Shown: piece after piece, positions 8,840 to 19,070 of the stretch
How the letters are laid out: every line of letters begins with the position of its first letter
Position numbering within the stretch: the first letter of the stretch is position 1
NCBI GenBank assembly: GCA_016717655.1
Contig: JADKFC010000007.1
Coordinates: 62,001-126,000 of the forward strand
Length of the DNA stretch: 64,000 nt
Origin: Saprospiraceae bacterium
Lineage (GTDB): Bacteria > Bacteroidota > Bacteroidia > Chitinophagales > Saprospiraceae
Direction of reading: 5' to 3'
Notes under the pieces: generated by a model
Databases searched by the model: none
The model's input: the letters and a program-made list of their open reading frames with translations, nothing else
Told to the model about the DNA's origin: nothing
Position numbers and translations under genes: made by a program

Positions 8840-9178
8840 ATGAGTCAGTTTGATGAAAAAATGAGCACCTATATGGATGCAATAAATGAATTAAATCTGG
8901 GACTAGATGAGGCATTGGTAACTGCAGTAGCCAAAAGCCTTGGACCTTCTATTTATCTTGCAGATGCAGGAACTGTATCTTCATCAGATGAAACAGAATT
9001 AGCAACCATTAAAGAGAAATTTTTAAAAGGTAAGCTGGGAATCAGTGATGAATCTCAAATGGATGAAGCCATAGCGGCAGTTGTAGACCAAATGGGAACA
9101 TCTAACAGATCAAAACACAGGGCAATTTTTTATGCTCTTTTGGTCAAAAAGTTTGGCAAAGAAGACTTGTTTTCGTAG
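8840..9178 (+). CDS. DUF2853 family protein
   Basis: A 112-aa soluble acidic protein starting MSQFDEKMSTYM, with DEALVTAVAKSLGPSIY in the middle and KHRAIFYALLVKKFGKE at the end. This resembles the small DUF2853 family of Bacteroidota and Proteobacteria, whose role is unknown. No signal peptide or membrane segment is seen. It lies 41 nt after trpA, so read-through from the trp operon is possible. An intrinsic terminator follows at 9200-9226. Confidence 0.7.
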   Translation: MSQFDEKMSTYMDAINELNLGLDEALVTAVAKSLGPSIYLADAGTVSSSDETELATIKEKFLKGKLGISDESQMDEAIAAVVDQMGTSNRSKHRAIFYALLVKKFGKEDLFS

Positions 9179-9199
9179 AAAGGAATTGATAAATAGTAT

Positions 9200-9226
9200 A
9201 AAAAAAAGGGGCTTAAGCCCTTTTTT
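9200..9226. terminator. Bidirectional intrinsic terminator
   Basis: An A-run, a near-perfect palindrome centred on GGGCTTAAGCCC, and a T-run lie between two convergent genes, DUF2853 (+) and the CHU_C protein (-). The minus-strand stop codon (9225-9227) is within the T-run. Confidence 0.8.
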
Positions 9227-12200
9227 ATCTTAGTAACGAAACATTTCCTCTTTTGATAATTTCTTCACCATCCTGGCATCTGGCCTTTAACCAATAGGCA
9301 TATACATCAGGAGATAGTTCTTCTCCATTTAGCCGGCCTGACCAACCGATAGTCTGATCTTTTGTGGAAAATACCTCCTGACCCCAGCGGTTATAAATGA
9401 TCAATTCCATATCTGTAATGTAGTTACTTCTAACCATCAACTCATCGTTGTTATTGTCACCATTTGGCGAAAAAGCGGTTGGAATAAACACGTCATCTGC
9501 ACATTGTGGAGGCCTTACCTTGATCTCTATCCTGGCAGTCCCAGTACAACCATTGCTATCAGTGGCAGTTACGGTAAAAACTGTTGTTTCATTAATGATT
9601 ACTACTTGTTTTATGCCCGTACCACCATTCGACCACACATAGGTCCAATCGGCTACAGGATCGACAATAGTAATTTCTACCGTTTGTCCTTTTGGAACCG
9701 TGTCATTGGGACTTGCTTCTACATCAAGTGTCAGAAAATCGGGATCGACAATAAAACTATCTCTTAATGTACATCCCAGAGTTGGGTGAACCACATTGAT
9801 AAAAAACTCCTGCTCACCTGTTACCTGGATGACAGCATTGGCTGTGTTTCCTCCAGATATGATGTCAGATGAAGGTTGCCAATCATAAATATAATTTACA
9901 TTACCTTCGACATCAATGCCTACGTCGCCATTTTGATTGAGACAAAATATAGGAGGAAGGGTGACAGAATAGTCAAAAACAAAAGGAATGAAATTTATAT
10001 TTTTTTCCTGCTTACATCCCAAATCCGGATGTGTTACGGTCACTTGATAGTTGGTTGCCTTTGCCACATCTGCCAAGATGGTATTTGTGTTTTGGCCACT
10101 TACAATGCCGACAGCTGGTGACCATGTATAGTTGAAGTTGATGGATTGCGGACTAAGAACCGTGATCGGATATTGTCCTGTTGTACAAACGGTATCCTGG
10201 GCATCTAAAGTAAAATCAAACTGGAATGCGCTGATCACAATGGTATCCCGAAATGGACAGCCATTTTTATCTTTCACACTTAATATGAAGCTGGTGTCTT
10301 TTGTGATGTTTACAGTGGGGTTAGCTTCTGAACTTAAAAACTTGCCAGAGCTATCCAACCATACAAATTCAAGACCTTTCACAGAATCAGGAATCGATAA
10401 AACATAATCAGCATTTGTACAACTTTCATCATCATTATTGCCAAAAGGCAAGGTGGCATTAAATAACACAGTATCTACTACGTCCTTAAACGGACAAACG
10501 TCACTGATGTTGATCAATTTTACTAAATAAGTACCAGGACCTGGATAAGTATGGCAATCAGCAGCAAGGATTGAATTGTTGGAGCTACCTGAACCAGGAT
10601 CTCCAAAGTCCCAACGAGGGAATCCGAAAATGCTACCGTTAAGTTGGAAACAGGCTTTAAATGTATCACAACTGGTAACATTAAAGTCGAAATCTATAAC
10701 AGGATTGCTAATAATATTGAAGGATAGAGAATCAGCTGAAGTACATCCAAACTGGTTGGCAGCATCAAAATAAAGCGTAAAATTCTGATCGTTGTTTCCG
10801 ATGGTGCCCACTGTAATATTGTAACCATTGCCTACATTTATTAGGTGAGGATCTGGTTGCCAGGTAATAGTTGTTATGTGGGTCGGTTCAATATTGAATA
10901 CATTGGTTGCGGTAATGGTATCACCAATGCAGAACTGATAGGGTCCGATGACATCTATTTTTGGTCTTTGATTAGTAACCAAAAGTTCGGCCGGCACTGC
11001 ACTACACACATCGCCTTTGAAACGAACATAATATTTTTTTTCATCGCCACTAAATGTGGTATTTAATTGAACACCATTGGCAATTTCATTACCAAATCCG
11101 GGTGTGTCAGACCAAATGTATTGTCCTGGTCCTACCCCACCGATAGCGGTTAATTCGACGCTGCCGTCACAGGTGTAATTTTCCCCCTGTATGGCAAGTT
11201 TGATGGTTTCCAAAACATCAACCGTTATGCTGCCTTGCACTGAACAAAGGCCGTCTGTCACTGTGACGGAATATACCTTGTCTTCCACTGCTGTAAGTGT
11301 GGGTTTGGTTGGATCTGTAAGGTCAAGCCCAATCAAAGGTGACCATATATAATCAAAGTTTGGATTTACGTTTGATAATAAAACTTTGCTTTCCCCCGGG
11401 CACAATACCAGGCTATCTGCAATGATGTGCAAAGTAGCAAAAGGCCCTGGCAGATAGGTTTCAACCACTGTATCCCTGCAGCCATTTTGAAATAGAGTTG
11501 AAATTTGTGTGAAAATAAAACTGTCTTTTGGCACAGTCACCGAAACAACATTTCCTGAATAATTTTTAACGTCGCTTAGATTTCCGATAGACCAGGCTAT
11601 GGTGTCATAAGTCAGGTCGTTTGAAAATTCGTCGTTAAAAAGATATTGTAAGGTGACCGTTGAATCAGTAGGGCATAATTCAGCTACATAATCAAAATCT
11701 ACCTTTGGCCTGAGTTGATCAACATCAACCGGTTTTTCAATCAGTGAAGTACAATTGTTGGCAAAAGTGAGTTTCAGAGTTATGTCAAAACTGTCTTTGA
11801 GATTTCTTGTCAGGTCAATAACCTTACCAGTTGAACTGGTGTTGTCGTAAAGCCATTCATATTTGCTCACAGACGCATAGGTGACCGTGTCGTTGGATTG
11901 CTCAGTAAATCGGATAATCGCAGCGTTTTCAACATCACAACCACTTAAGTCGAAAATAAAATCGGCTGAAGGTATAAAATCTGAAATGGGATAAAAATTT
12001 TCCTTTGAATCCCGACAGAATTTATCTGTGTTGATATCTAGTGTTACACTAAAATCTTTGCGGTCCAGTATGATTTCAACACTATCACCTGTATATTGAT
12101 TGGTGCCCGTTGAATTGACTACAGTCCAGTTTCTGGTGGTGATGACATAATTGTCATTCTTTTCCTGACTAAGATCAATCAGTTTTACTTTAAGTTGGTT

Positions 12201-13721
12201 ATTTTCATCGCATCCATTGAGTTCAACTTTAAAATCTGATTCAAGTAATTTGGTCTCATAATCTACCCTCTTAGAAATGCTACCCGAACAGGCATTGGAT
12301 GCTTTTACACTCAGATCAACATCGAAGTCGCCAGGTGTAATAACAAAAATAGCCGGATTGGTAGTAGCAGTCTGATCTACCCCATTTTGGTTGAGTTTCC
12401 AATTCCATTCAGTGGATACCGCACCTATGTCATCAGTATATGAGGAGTCTGTCAGAATAACCGAAATGGAGCCATCAGGATTACAAGCTTTGATATCGTA
12501 GGAAAAATCTGCATTATAGGGAAGATCCGTAACGTGGATGTTTTGAATCAGGGTGTCGAAACATTTATCAGAGCCCCTTACAACTTTTAGGTAAACTTTA
12601 TAGTCACCATTAGCGGGAAAAGTAAAGCTTGGATTTTTGATAGTTGTTTTAAAAGCCGGGTCAGTAGATGGATAATTAAAATTCCACTCGTAGGTATCAG
12701 AAGAAACTGAATTATTGATAAAGTTGACAGTTTTAGTATTACAGATACTTTGTGGGGCGTCTACAATGGCTGTTGGAGGTGTAGAACATATACGCGTATT
12801 GTATTGCAAATCCCGACGCACTTCCCCTATCTTAACTCCATTTCTATATTCTTCGACGCAGACAGTCATAACATATTGACCGACAATGTTTGGCAGAGCT
12901 GTCATCCTGCCGGTAAACTTGTCTATAGTCAGGGGTACACCACCCATCAAATTGCTCAGGTTGTATGGAGCTTGAAAAATGACTACGGGAAAAGGAGGAG
13001 CTTTGGCCGGCAAGGAAGCAGTGATTTGCGGAGCTACAGAATCTAGACCTGCATAGGGTATACACAATTTGTATACCAGAGAATCACCATCCGCATCTGT
13101 AGCCTGAAACTCAAAATCATAAGGCTCATTCACACACATATAAACATTTGGCCATTTGGTAAACTTAGGCGAACTGTTCATATTGGTGAAAGAAGCTTTT
13201 GAGATTTCAGCAGAATAAGTAGCTCCTGTATTGAGAGGGTTTATTATGTTGTTGATGCTGCCGTTTCTGCAACATCTCTGGTATACGATCAGATAGCCTC
13301 CATCTGCATTGTCTGGTAGGGTTACGATGGCTTTGTATTCGGTTTGTTCGTAACAAATTTGACTGCCTTCAAAGCCACAGTCTGATTCAATTTTATCATC
13401 TACACCTGTGATATTTGACAAGGCAATGTTTAGGGTTTGGAAAAGAGTTTTTTTATTGTTTTTATCATCTTTAAAGATGGAAATGAAGGCATTTTTATCA
13501 AAATCTTCATTGAGCTCTATTCCATTGAGGTCTTTCGAGCAGTCTCTTCTGATAGTGAGAACAATCTGGTACCTGTTTTGACCATTCGACCTATCGAGAA
13601 AGCGATAGGTAATATCACCACCTACAATGTGGGTTGCTTTTATTTCACTGAGATTGAAAAAAGTAACCATAAAAAAAGCTCCCCACACAAGCCCTCTTTT
13701 TATAATATGCATCACGCTCAT
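9225..13721 (-). CDS. Giant PKD-domain surface protein with gliding-motility C-terminal (CHU_C) domain
   Basis: About 1498 aa, secreted. A signal peptide (VWGAFFMVTFFNLSEIKA) is followed by THIVGGDITYRFLD, typical of Bacteroidota gliding-motility-associated adhesins. Then come PKD/Ig-like beta domains with paired Cys and a C-terminal domain containing FIPTAFSPNGDNNNDEL and IIYNRWGQEVF. This is the gliding motility-associated C-terminal domain (TIGR04131-like, a type B T9SS signal). The protein should cross the outer membrane through T9SS and stay at the surface. I chose the ATG at 13721, 19 nt after the ompA-like gene; upstream 13757 would overlap that gene, and 13712 is also possible. It is third in a minus-strand operon with porP/sprF and an OmpA-PD40 gene. 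The exact function (adhesion, motility, matrix) is inferred from this arrangement. Confidence 0.85.
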   Translation of the reverse strand: MSVMHIIKRGLVWGAFFMVTFFNLSEIKATHIVGGDITYRFLDRSNGQNRYQIVLTIRRDCSKDLNGIELNEDFDKNAFISIFKDDKNNKKTLFQTLNIALSNITGVDDKIESDCGFEGSQICYEQTEYKAIVTLPDNADGGYLIVYQRCCRNGSINNIINPLNTGATYSAEISKASFTNMNSSPKFTKWPNVYMCVNEPYDFEFQATDADGDSLVYKLCIPYAGLDSVAPQITASLPAKAPPFPVVIFQAPYNLSNLMGGVPLTIDKFTGRMTALPNIVGQYVMTVCVEEYRNGVKIGEVRRDLQYNTRICSTPPTAIVDAPQSICNTKTVNFINNSVSSDTYEWNFNYPSTDPAFKTTIKNPSFTFPANGDYKVYLKVVRGSDKCFDTLIQNIHVTDLPYNADFSYDIKACNPDGSISVILTDSSYTDDIGAVSTEWNWKLNQNGVDQTATTNPAIFVITPGDFDVDLSVKASNACSGSISKRVDYETKLLESDFKVELNGCDENNQLKVKLIDLSQEKNDNYVITTRNWTVVNSTGTNQYTGDSVEIILDRKDFSVTLDINTDKFCRDSKENFYPISDFIPSADFIFDLSGCDVENAAIIRFTEQSNDTVTYASVSKYEWLYDNTSSTGKVIDLTRNLKDSFDITLKLTFANNCTSLIEKPVDVDQLRPKVDFDYVAELCPTDSTVTLQYLFNDEFSNDLTYDTIAWSIGNLSDVKNYSGNVVSVTVPKDSFIFTQISTLFQNGCRDTVVETYLPGPFATLHIIADSLVLCPGESKVLLSNVNPNFDYIWSPLIGLDLTDPTKPTLTAVEDKVYSVTVTDGLCSVQGSITVDVLETIKLAIQGENYTCDGSVELTAIGGVGPGQYIWSDTPGFGNEIANGVQLNTTFSGDEKKYYVRFKGDVCSAVPAELLVTNQRPKIDVIGPYQFCIGDTITATNVFNIEPTHITTITWQPDPHLINVGNGYNITVGTIGNNDQNFTLYFDAANQFGCTSADSLSFNIISNPVIDFDFNVTSCDTFKACFQLNGSIFGFPRWDFGDPGSGSSNNSILAADCHTYPGPGTYLVKLINISDVCPFKDVVDTVLFNATLPFGNNDDESCTNADYVLSIPDSVKGLEFVWLDSSGKFLSSEANPTVNITKDTSFILSVKDKNGCPFRDTIVISAFQFDFTLDAQDTVCTTGQYPITVLSPQSINFNYTWSPAVGIVSGQNTNTILADVAKATNYQVTVTHPDLGCKQEKNINFIPFVFDYSVTLPPIFCLNQNGDVGIDVEGNVNYIYDWQPSSDIISGGNTANAVIQVTGEQEFFINVVHPTLGCTLRDSFIVDPDFLTLDVEASPNDTVPKGQTVEITIVDPVADWTYVWSNGGTGIKQVVIINETTVFTVTATDSNGCTGTARIEIKVRPPQCADDVFIPTAFSPNGDNNNDELMVRSNYITDMELIIYNRWGQEVFSTKDQTIGWSGRLNGEELSPDVYAYWLKARCQDGEEIIKRGNVSLLR

Positions 13722-13740
13722 CGTTTCTTTCTTTTGGTTA

Positions 13741-16161
13741 TTATTTAATTTTAACACTAATCACTTCTACCTTTCTTTCCTTGGAAGCCTTGAGGCTGTA
13801 GATGGAACCTTTTTCATCGTTGATGTTGTCGTCTACATCTACCGGTGATAATTCTTCTCCGTAAGAAATTTCGGTAATGATCAATTGTTCATTAATCAGG
13901 TACGGCGCCAAAGCACCATTTCGGTACTTCATCATGTCATTCCGTACGCTGTTGATTCTTCGCTGCCCCAATACAAGGTTGTATCTATCGTCAAATCTGG
14001 GTGATGCGTATCCGCGGATCATCATGTCTATTTTCTGACCTTCTCCCAGGGCTTTGATCAATTCATCCATAAAAAGACTAAACCTGTCATAGCCACCTCT
14101 CACATCACCTTCAAAAAAGGCCTCCATACGGTCGATGGATTCTTGCTTTTCGGCTCCTTTCACTCCGCGGCCGTATTTTTCCATAAACTCAGGCTTTCTG
14201 TGCATGTAGGCCTGGAGTAGTTCACCAAATATTTTTTTGGTGTCTGTTGACTTACTGTCAGGATCAGGTTCATCATTATCAAAATACAGCGCCAATGGCA
14301 ACAATCTGTTGATGTCTGCTCGAGGGAGGTATAAATTGCGGGTTATTTTCCCACTTCCTCCTCTGGTTTCAATGTTTTCGGTTACACTGCCGTAACCTGT
14401 CTTGGTTGCCGTAACCCGATAGGTTTTATTGGGTTCTAACTGAAAAGTATAATTGTTTCCCTCTTCATTCATTTGAACCAACATAGGGTTGGAAGGATCC
14501 GTCAGGTCTTCAATTGTGATTTTTACTGCGGATAATGGTTTTTTATCATTGGCATCAAAGGTGAAAAGATCAAGCGTCAACTTGTCTGTTTCCAGAAATA
14601 GCTTTTTTGTCAACTTTTCTGACTTTCTGAATACGTGCGTACTAAAAGTGATTGTGTCCGGCTTATAACCTGGTTTGGAAGCAATGATCAGATAAGTAAT
14701 TCCCTTTGATAAACTAAAAATATGTTCGTGGCTTTTTTCAGGGGTTTGGCTGGCCAATGTCTTTCCTTTCATATGGTCAAGCAAAGTGACCGTAGCACCA
14801 TTTAATTCTTCTCCTGTGTTTTTATCAAAGGTAAGCGCATTCAGGTCAATTTGAATTTTGTCAATTTGTGCTTTGTAAATATCGTAACAACAAGATTTCA
14901 GCAATTCATCGACATAGGAAGCACCTTCTCTATTGGAAGAAAACAGGGCTGTCTCTCCCGTTTCATCGGGTCTGTAATAAATATCGTGGTAGGTGCTGTT
15001 ATAAGGCATTGGTAAAATCACAGCATCCAGAAAACTGCCATCTACCCACTGACTATAGTATATATCGTAGCCTCCAAACCCGGTTTTACCCTCAGAGCTA
15101 AAATACAAGATCCTTGGGTCCTGATGGAAAAAAGGCGTCACATCGTTTTCGGCAGTGTTGACATCGGTTAAATTGATCGGATTAGAAAACCCTAGTCTTT
15201 TATCAAAAACCGACATCCACAAATCAAGTTTTCCTTTACCTCCGGGTCGGTCAGAAACAAAGTAAAGCACTTCATTGCCATTGATGGGGTCTTTGGCAAA
15301 ACTGGGTTGAGTAGTAGTATAACCCGCCATATTGATGGGGGCAGCAACCATTTGTTCTTCGCTAAAACTACCATCGGCATTGACCTTTGACCAGTATAAG
15401 TCACACCTCAGTTCATTGTCTGCCTTGAATTCACAAACGGTATAAAAGAGTTTGGTTTTATCGGTGTTAAATACAGAATTGGCTACAGATAATTCTCTTC
15501 GATTGAAATCAGCATTGACAGGGTTAACCTTGTTATCTGTACCGCTAATGATTTTAGCTAATTGTCTTGCTGGTTTTAAAACGGGTTTGGATTCTACAAA
15601 TCGTTGAGATGAAAAATAAATAGTGGTGTCCCATTGTATGGCTCCAAAATCGCTGTATTCTGAATTGATGCTGCCTCCAAGCCTTTCAATGCTAACCGTT
15701 TCATCTGGTTCTTTACTATTAATGGCGGCCCAGGCACACGATGCTTTTTCTTTTTTGGCACGTTTGCTCAAATAATCTTTTTCATTACCAAACTGAGACA
15801 AGTAGAGATCATAATATTCTGTGGCCTTGTCAAATTTTCCCAAACGCTGATTCATTTCTCCCGCATAAAACAAGGCGGTTGAATCAGGTATGTTTTGTAA
15901 TGAATCAATTAACAACGCATATTTTTCTGCTGCAACAGCATAGGAATCAAATTTTCTCGCGGCTTCAGCAGATTTAAAAATAATATCAACATTTTTTTCA
16001 TCAAACGCCAATACCTCATTGTAATAGACCAGGGCAGCATAAAAGTTACCGGAACTATAGGCAGTTTCTGCTGCTTCCAGAAATTTTTTCCTGGTTTGTC
16101 CCTGACTTGTTACCGGCAACAAGAGCAAGAATACAGCAATGATTTGGATATATTTTATCAT
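13741..16161 (-). CDS. OmpA family protein with TPR and PD40 repeats
   Basis: About 806 aa. A signal peptide (MIKYIQIIAVFLLLLPVTSQGQ) leads into TPR-like helices (about 25-140), then a PD40/WD40-like propeller with repeats such as IYFSSQRF, LYFVSDRPGG and LYFSSEGKTGFGGYDIYYS (about 170-430). Two carboxypeptidase-regulatory-like beta domains follow, then a C-terminal OmpA peptidoglycan-binding domain with IRGYASPRFDDRYNLVLGQRRI. The ATG at 16161 gives a clean signal peptide and a 20-nt gap after porP/sprF; the longer ORF (16197) adds an implausible N-terminus. In Bacteroidota such proteins sit between a PorP/SprF-like barrel and a T9SS cargo protein and probably anchor the complex to the cell wall. 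Confidence 0.85.
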   Translation of the reverse strand: MIKYIQIIAVFLLLLPVTSQGQTRKKFLEAAETAYSSGNFYAALVYYNEVLAFDEKNVDIIFKSAEAARKFDSYAVAAEKYALLIDSLQNIPDSTALFYAGEMNQRLGKFDKATEYYDLYLSQFGNEKDYLSKRAKKEKASCAWAAINSKEPDETVSIERLGGSINSEYSDFGAIQWDTTIYFSSQRFVESKPVLKPARQLAKIISGTDNKVNPVNADFNRRELSVANSVFNTDKTKLFYTVCEFKADNELRCDLYWSKVNADGSFSEEQMVAAPINMAGYTTTQPSFAKDPINGNEVLYFVSDRPGGKGKLDLWMSVFDKRLGFSNPINLTDVNTAENDVTPFFHQDPRILYFSSEGKTGFGGYDIYYSQWVDGSFLDAVILPMPYNSTYHDIYYRPDETGETALFSSNREGASYVDELLKSCCYDIYKAQIDKIQIDLNALTFDKNTGEELNGATVTLLDHMKGKTLASQTPEKSHEHIFSLSKGITYLIIASKPGYKPDTITFSTHVFRKSEKLTKKLFLETDKLTLDLFTFDANDKKPLSAVKITIEDLTDPSNPMLVQMNEEGNNYTFQLEPNKTYRVTATKTGYGSVTENIETRGGSGKITRNLYLPRADINRLLPLALYFDNDEPDPDSKSTDTKKIFGELLQAYMHRKPEFMEKYGRGVKGAEKQESIDRMEAFFEGDVRGGYDRFSLFMDELIKALGEGQKIDMMIRGYASPRFDDRYNLVLGQRRINSVRNDMMKYRNGALAPYLINEQLIITEISYGEELSPVDVDDNINDEKGSIYSLKASKERKVEVISVKIK

Positions 16162-16181
16162 GATAATCTTCAGGTCTTGAA

Positions 16182-17189
16182 TTAATAAATGGGACAAATT
16201 TTTCTGTCTGAAAGCGGCCTGACAGATTTGATTATGTAACGCAAGTGAAACTCAGGTCCTCCTCTGTTTGAAGAAACAATCTTATTAAAATTGGTTGCGT
16301 CCAAATCGTAACTAAAGCTGCCATACCATTCATTGTATTGTATGGCAATGGTAGGAATCGTTGAACCGGCAGTTCTGTAAGAAAGTCCGGCATGCACCTG
16401 TGTCTCTTTGCCTCTTTTTTGACTGACATAAAACTTAATGAGGCCTCCCAATAAAGTTTCTTTGTATTGTTCCTGAATTTGATGAAGAGCGTGGATTTGA
16501 AGGTCCAGCTGTGAAAACAACTGCACATTTCCAACGGCATTAAAAGTCAAATGGATCGGCAGGCTTTCAGAGGGTGCATTATAAAATGTAGTTGAGGGCT
16601 GATGTAGGTGATAGGCCCCAATACCTGCATCTACATACGTCCTGCTGGTTTGTTGGTGCCTGAAATTGACTCCTAAAGCTGTTTCCAACATATTTACCCT
16701 TTGGAAATTAAAATTTTCGCCGTTGGGGGCATTGGGATTAAATGATACACCATCCCATTGTTTATCCCACGTTAGATTTGAGGTGTTAAAGGCACGCGTT
16801 GAATAGCCAAGAATCAAGCCCGCTCCTATCAGGTTCTTTTTATTGAGATTTCGGGTATACGAAGCACCCAGGTTGATACCGGTTAGGGTTAATTTAGAAT
16901 CACCTTGTCTGTCATAATTCAGATTGCCACCAAAACCCAAGAAATGGCGATCATCTTTCCGATAATACTTCCTGTCATAGGCAATGCTAAAGGTGGTCCA
17001 GTTGACAGGTACAAATTTCCATTGATTGCGGTAACTTAAATTAAATCGTTGATCGCCATTGAAAATACCAATCAACGCCGGATTGATATTCAGTGGCGAA
17101 TTGTAAAATTGTGAGTAATGCAGATCTTGCCCGTGTGATTTAAAATAAAACACCAGTGACAACGCAAAAAGTAAAATTTTATTACGCAT
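16182..17189 (-). CDS. PorP/SprF family type IX secretion system membrane protein
   Basis: A 335-aa outer-membrane barrel. It has a signal peptide ending SHGQ, then LHYSQFYNSPLNINPALIGIF and RFNLSYRNQWKFVP, which are hallmark PorP/SprF sequences. In Flavobacterium, SprF is needed to secrete the adjacent adhesin SprB, and paralogues pair with specific CHU_C cargo. The start at 17189 (MRNKILLFALSL) is preferred over 17228 because it gives a normal signal peptide. It is first in a three-gene minus-strand operon (this gene, OmpA-PD40, CHU_C protein), with gaps of about 20 nt. Confidence 0.88.
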   Translation of the reverse strand: MRNKILLFALSLVFYFKSHGQDLHYSQFYNSPLNINPALIGIFNGDQRFNLSYRNQWKFVPVNWTTFSIAYDRKYYRKDDRHFLGFGGNLNYDRQGDSKLTLTGINLGASYTRNLNKKNLIGAGLILGYSTRAFNTSNLTWDKQWDGVSFNPNAPNGENFNFQRVNMLETALGVNFRHQQTSRTYVDAGIGAYHLHQPSTTFYNAPSESLPIHLTFNAVGNVQLFSQLDLQIHALHQIQEQYKETLLGGLIKFYVSQKRGKETQVHAGLSYRTAGSTIPTIAIQYNEWYGSFSYDLDATNFNKIVSSNRGGPEFHLRYIIKSVRPLSDRKICPIY

Positions 17190-17501
17190 ATTACTCAATT
17201 TTAGTATTTTGTATTGACTGATTATCAAAACGTTAATTTCGATTTCTTAGTTCATTAATAATGCAAAAACCGTGCTAAAGTGCTTTTAAATTAGGGAAAA
17301 CCATTGCCGGCTTATAGTTGGGGTAATGGCCTTTAGCGATGGACGCTCATCAAAAATATATAAATTTTTTAAATTCATTACTATTTGATATTGTTTTTAA
17401 TCTACTTTTAATCCGGTTTTAATGTTCCAAAGACTTTATTGGTAGGAAGATAAATTCAATACGTTAACACCCAAAAAAAGCCTAATTTTGAATAAAAGAG
17501 T
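17190..17501. other. Divergent intergenic region
   Basis: About 310 nt separate the minus-strand porP/sprF operon from the plus-strand osmC-metZ pair. It is AT-rich, and I see no ORF or repeat in it. It should hold two divergent promoters; only the -7 box of the osmC gene (17483-17490) is convincing. Confidence 0.5.
17483..17490 (+). promoter_or_regulatory. -7 box upstream of the OsmC-like gene
   Basis: TAATTTTG matches the Bacteroidota -7 consensus TAnnTTTG exactly and ends 11 nt before the ATG at 17502, implying a very short leader. No good -33 TTTG is found at the usual 19-nt distance, so the match is partial. Confidence 0.45.
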
Positions 17502-17900
17502 ATGGAAGTAAGTTTAACGAGGAAATCTGAACAAATGTATGAAGGCACCAATTCAAGGGGTCAATCCATCATTTTGGCAGGTGAAGGCCAGGCCGTAGGA
17601 CCTATGGAATCAGTGCTGTTGGCAGGTGCTTCTTGTGCCAGTATAGACCTGGAATTGATTTTAAATAAAATGCAGCAGCCGCTTTCAGGTTTGGAGGTAA
17701 AGATAACTGGCGATCGAGCTGAGGACCAGGTACCCAAGGTCTTTGTAAAGGTACATTTACATTTCATTTTGTTTGGAGCAGTAGAACCCTCTAAAGCAGA
17801 CCGTGCTATCTCATTGAGTGTTGAGAAATATTGCTCTGTATTAACCATGGTGTCCAAAACTGCTGCTGTAACCTATAGTTTCGAAATCAAAGAGAAATAA
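17502..17900 (+). CDS. OsmC family protein
   Basis: A 132-aa cytoplasmic protein with the OsmC/Ohr fold pattern: a central ASCASIDLELILNK helix carrying the first Cys, and the second Cys in EKYCSVLTMVSKTA. Members reduce organic or fatty-acid hydroperoxides through these two cysteines, though many YhfA-type relatives have no known substrate. It is 4 nt upstream of the metZ-like gene and so very likely co-transcribed, linking it to sulfur amino-acid metabolism. Confidence 0.8.
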   Translation: MEVSLTRKSEQMYEGTNSRGQSIILAGEGQAVGPMESVLLAGASCASIDLELILNKMQQPLSGLEVKITGDRAEDQVPKVFVKVHLHFILFGAVEPSKADRAISLSVEKYCSVLTMVSKTAAVTYSFEIKEK

Positions 17901-17904
17901 TCAT

Positions 17905-19067
17905 ATGCAAAAATTTGAAACCAGGGCGATTCGACTGCAAATGGACCGCACCTACCAAAAAGAACATTCAACCCCTATTTTCCTACCTCAAGTTTTGTTT
18001 TTGCTGATGCTGAAGAAATGCGAATGGCATTCGCAGAAGAGATGGAAGCTAATATCTACAGCCGATACAGCAATCCATCCGTAGAAGAGTTTGAAAGTAA
18101 AATGGCTTCTCTGGAAAATGCAGAAATGGCTATTGCCACTGCTTCCGGAATGTCCGCTGTTTTTGCCTGCTTTGCATGTCACTTAAAACAGGGTGATCAT
18201 GTTTTATTGTCACAAGCAGTTTTTGGGAGCACGATAAAATTATTTGAAAATTTTTTCGGAAAATGGGGTGTTTCTTATGACCTTGTCAATTCAACCCTGG
18301 TAACAGACTGGCAGAAATTTGTGAAAAGAGAGACAAAAATGTTGTACCTCGAAACTCCCTCCAATCCTGCCCTGGAGGTTTTTGACCTGGCTGCTTTTGC
18401 CACATTTGCCAAAGCACATCAGATCTTATTGGTCGTTGACAATTGTTTTGCGACCCCCTACCTGCAAAACCCAATCGACCTTGGCTCTGATCTTGTCATT
18501 CACTCAGCCACCAAATACATTGATGGCCAGGGTAGAGTTTTAGGTGGTGTGGTGGCTGGAAAAAAGGACCTTGTAAGTGCAATCGTGCCATTTATGCGCA
18601 ATGCCGGCCCCACTTTGTCTCCATTTAATGCCTGGATATTGTCAAAAAGTCTCGAAACCTTATCGGTCAGAATGGACAGGCACTGCGAAAATGCCATGGT
18701 TTTGGCCCAATTTCTTGAAAGTAGAAATGAGGCATTATATGTCAGGTATCCCTTTTTAAAGTCACACCCGGGTTATCAGATCGCTAAAAGTCAGATGAAA
18801 GCCGGTGGTGGCATAGTAGCGTTCGAACTCAAAGGAGGCCTGCAGGCTGGCAGGCAACTCATAGATCGGGTAAAAATGATGTCCATTTCTCCTAACCTGG
18901 GCGATACCAGATCCATTATCACCCACCCTGCTTCATCTACACACAGCAAATTGACGCAAGAGCAGAGAGAGCAGGTTGGGATTACGAATGGATTGATAAG
19001 GGTTTCTGTTGGATTGGAACACATAGACGATATCATTGCGGATATCGATCAGGCCATGGGTAAATAA
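17905..19067 (+). CDS. metZ: O-succinylhomoserine sulfhydrylase / cystathionine gamma-synthase family (frameshift)
   Basis: A PLP enzyme of the Cys/Met metabolism family, about 387 aa after correction. From the ATG at 17905 the sequence reads KFETRAIRLQMDRTY and EHSTPIF. One base is missing in the T4 run 17978-17981; the other frame continues PTSSFVFADAEEMR and is then intact to 19067. Family motifs are SRYSNPSVEEFE, ATASGMSAVFA, LETPSNP, VVDNCFATPYLQ, and the PLP lysine in HSATKYIDGQG. The opening TRAIRxQ...EHSTPIF fits MetZ (direct sulfhydrylation of an activated homoserine) best. Cystathionine gamma-synthase or methionine gamma-lyase activity cannot be excluded by eye. Confidence 0.85.
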
Positions 19068-19070
19068 ACC

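Noticed and set aside
16198..17228. Overlapping gene starts within the porP-ompA-CHU_C operon
   Set aside because: The upstream starts add non-signal residues; the downstream ATGs (17189, 16161, 13721) give proper signal peptides and regular 20-nt gaps.
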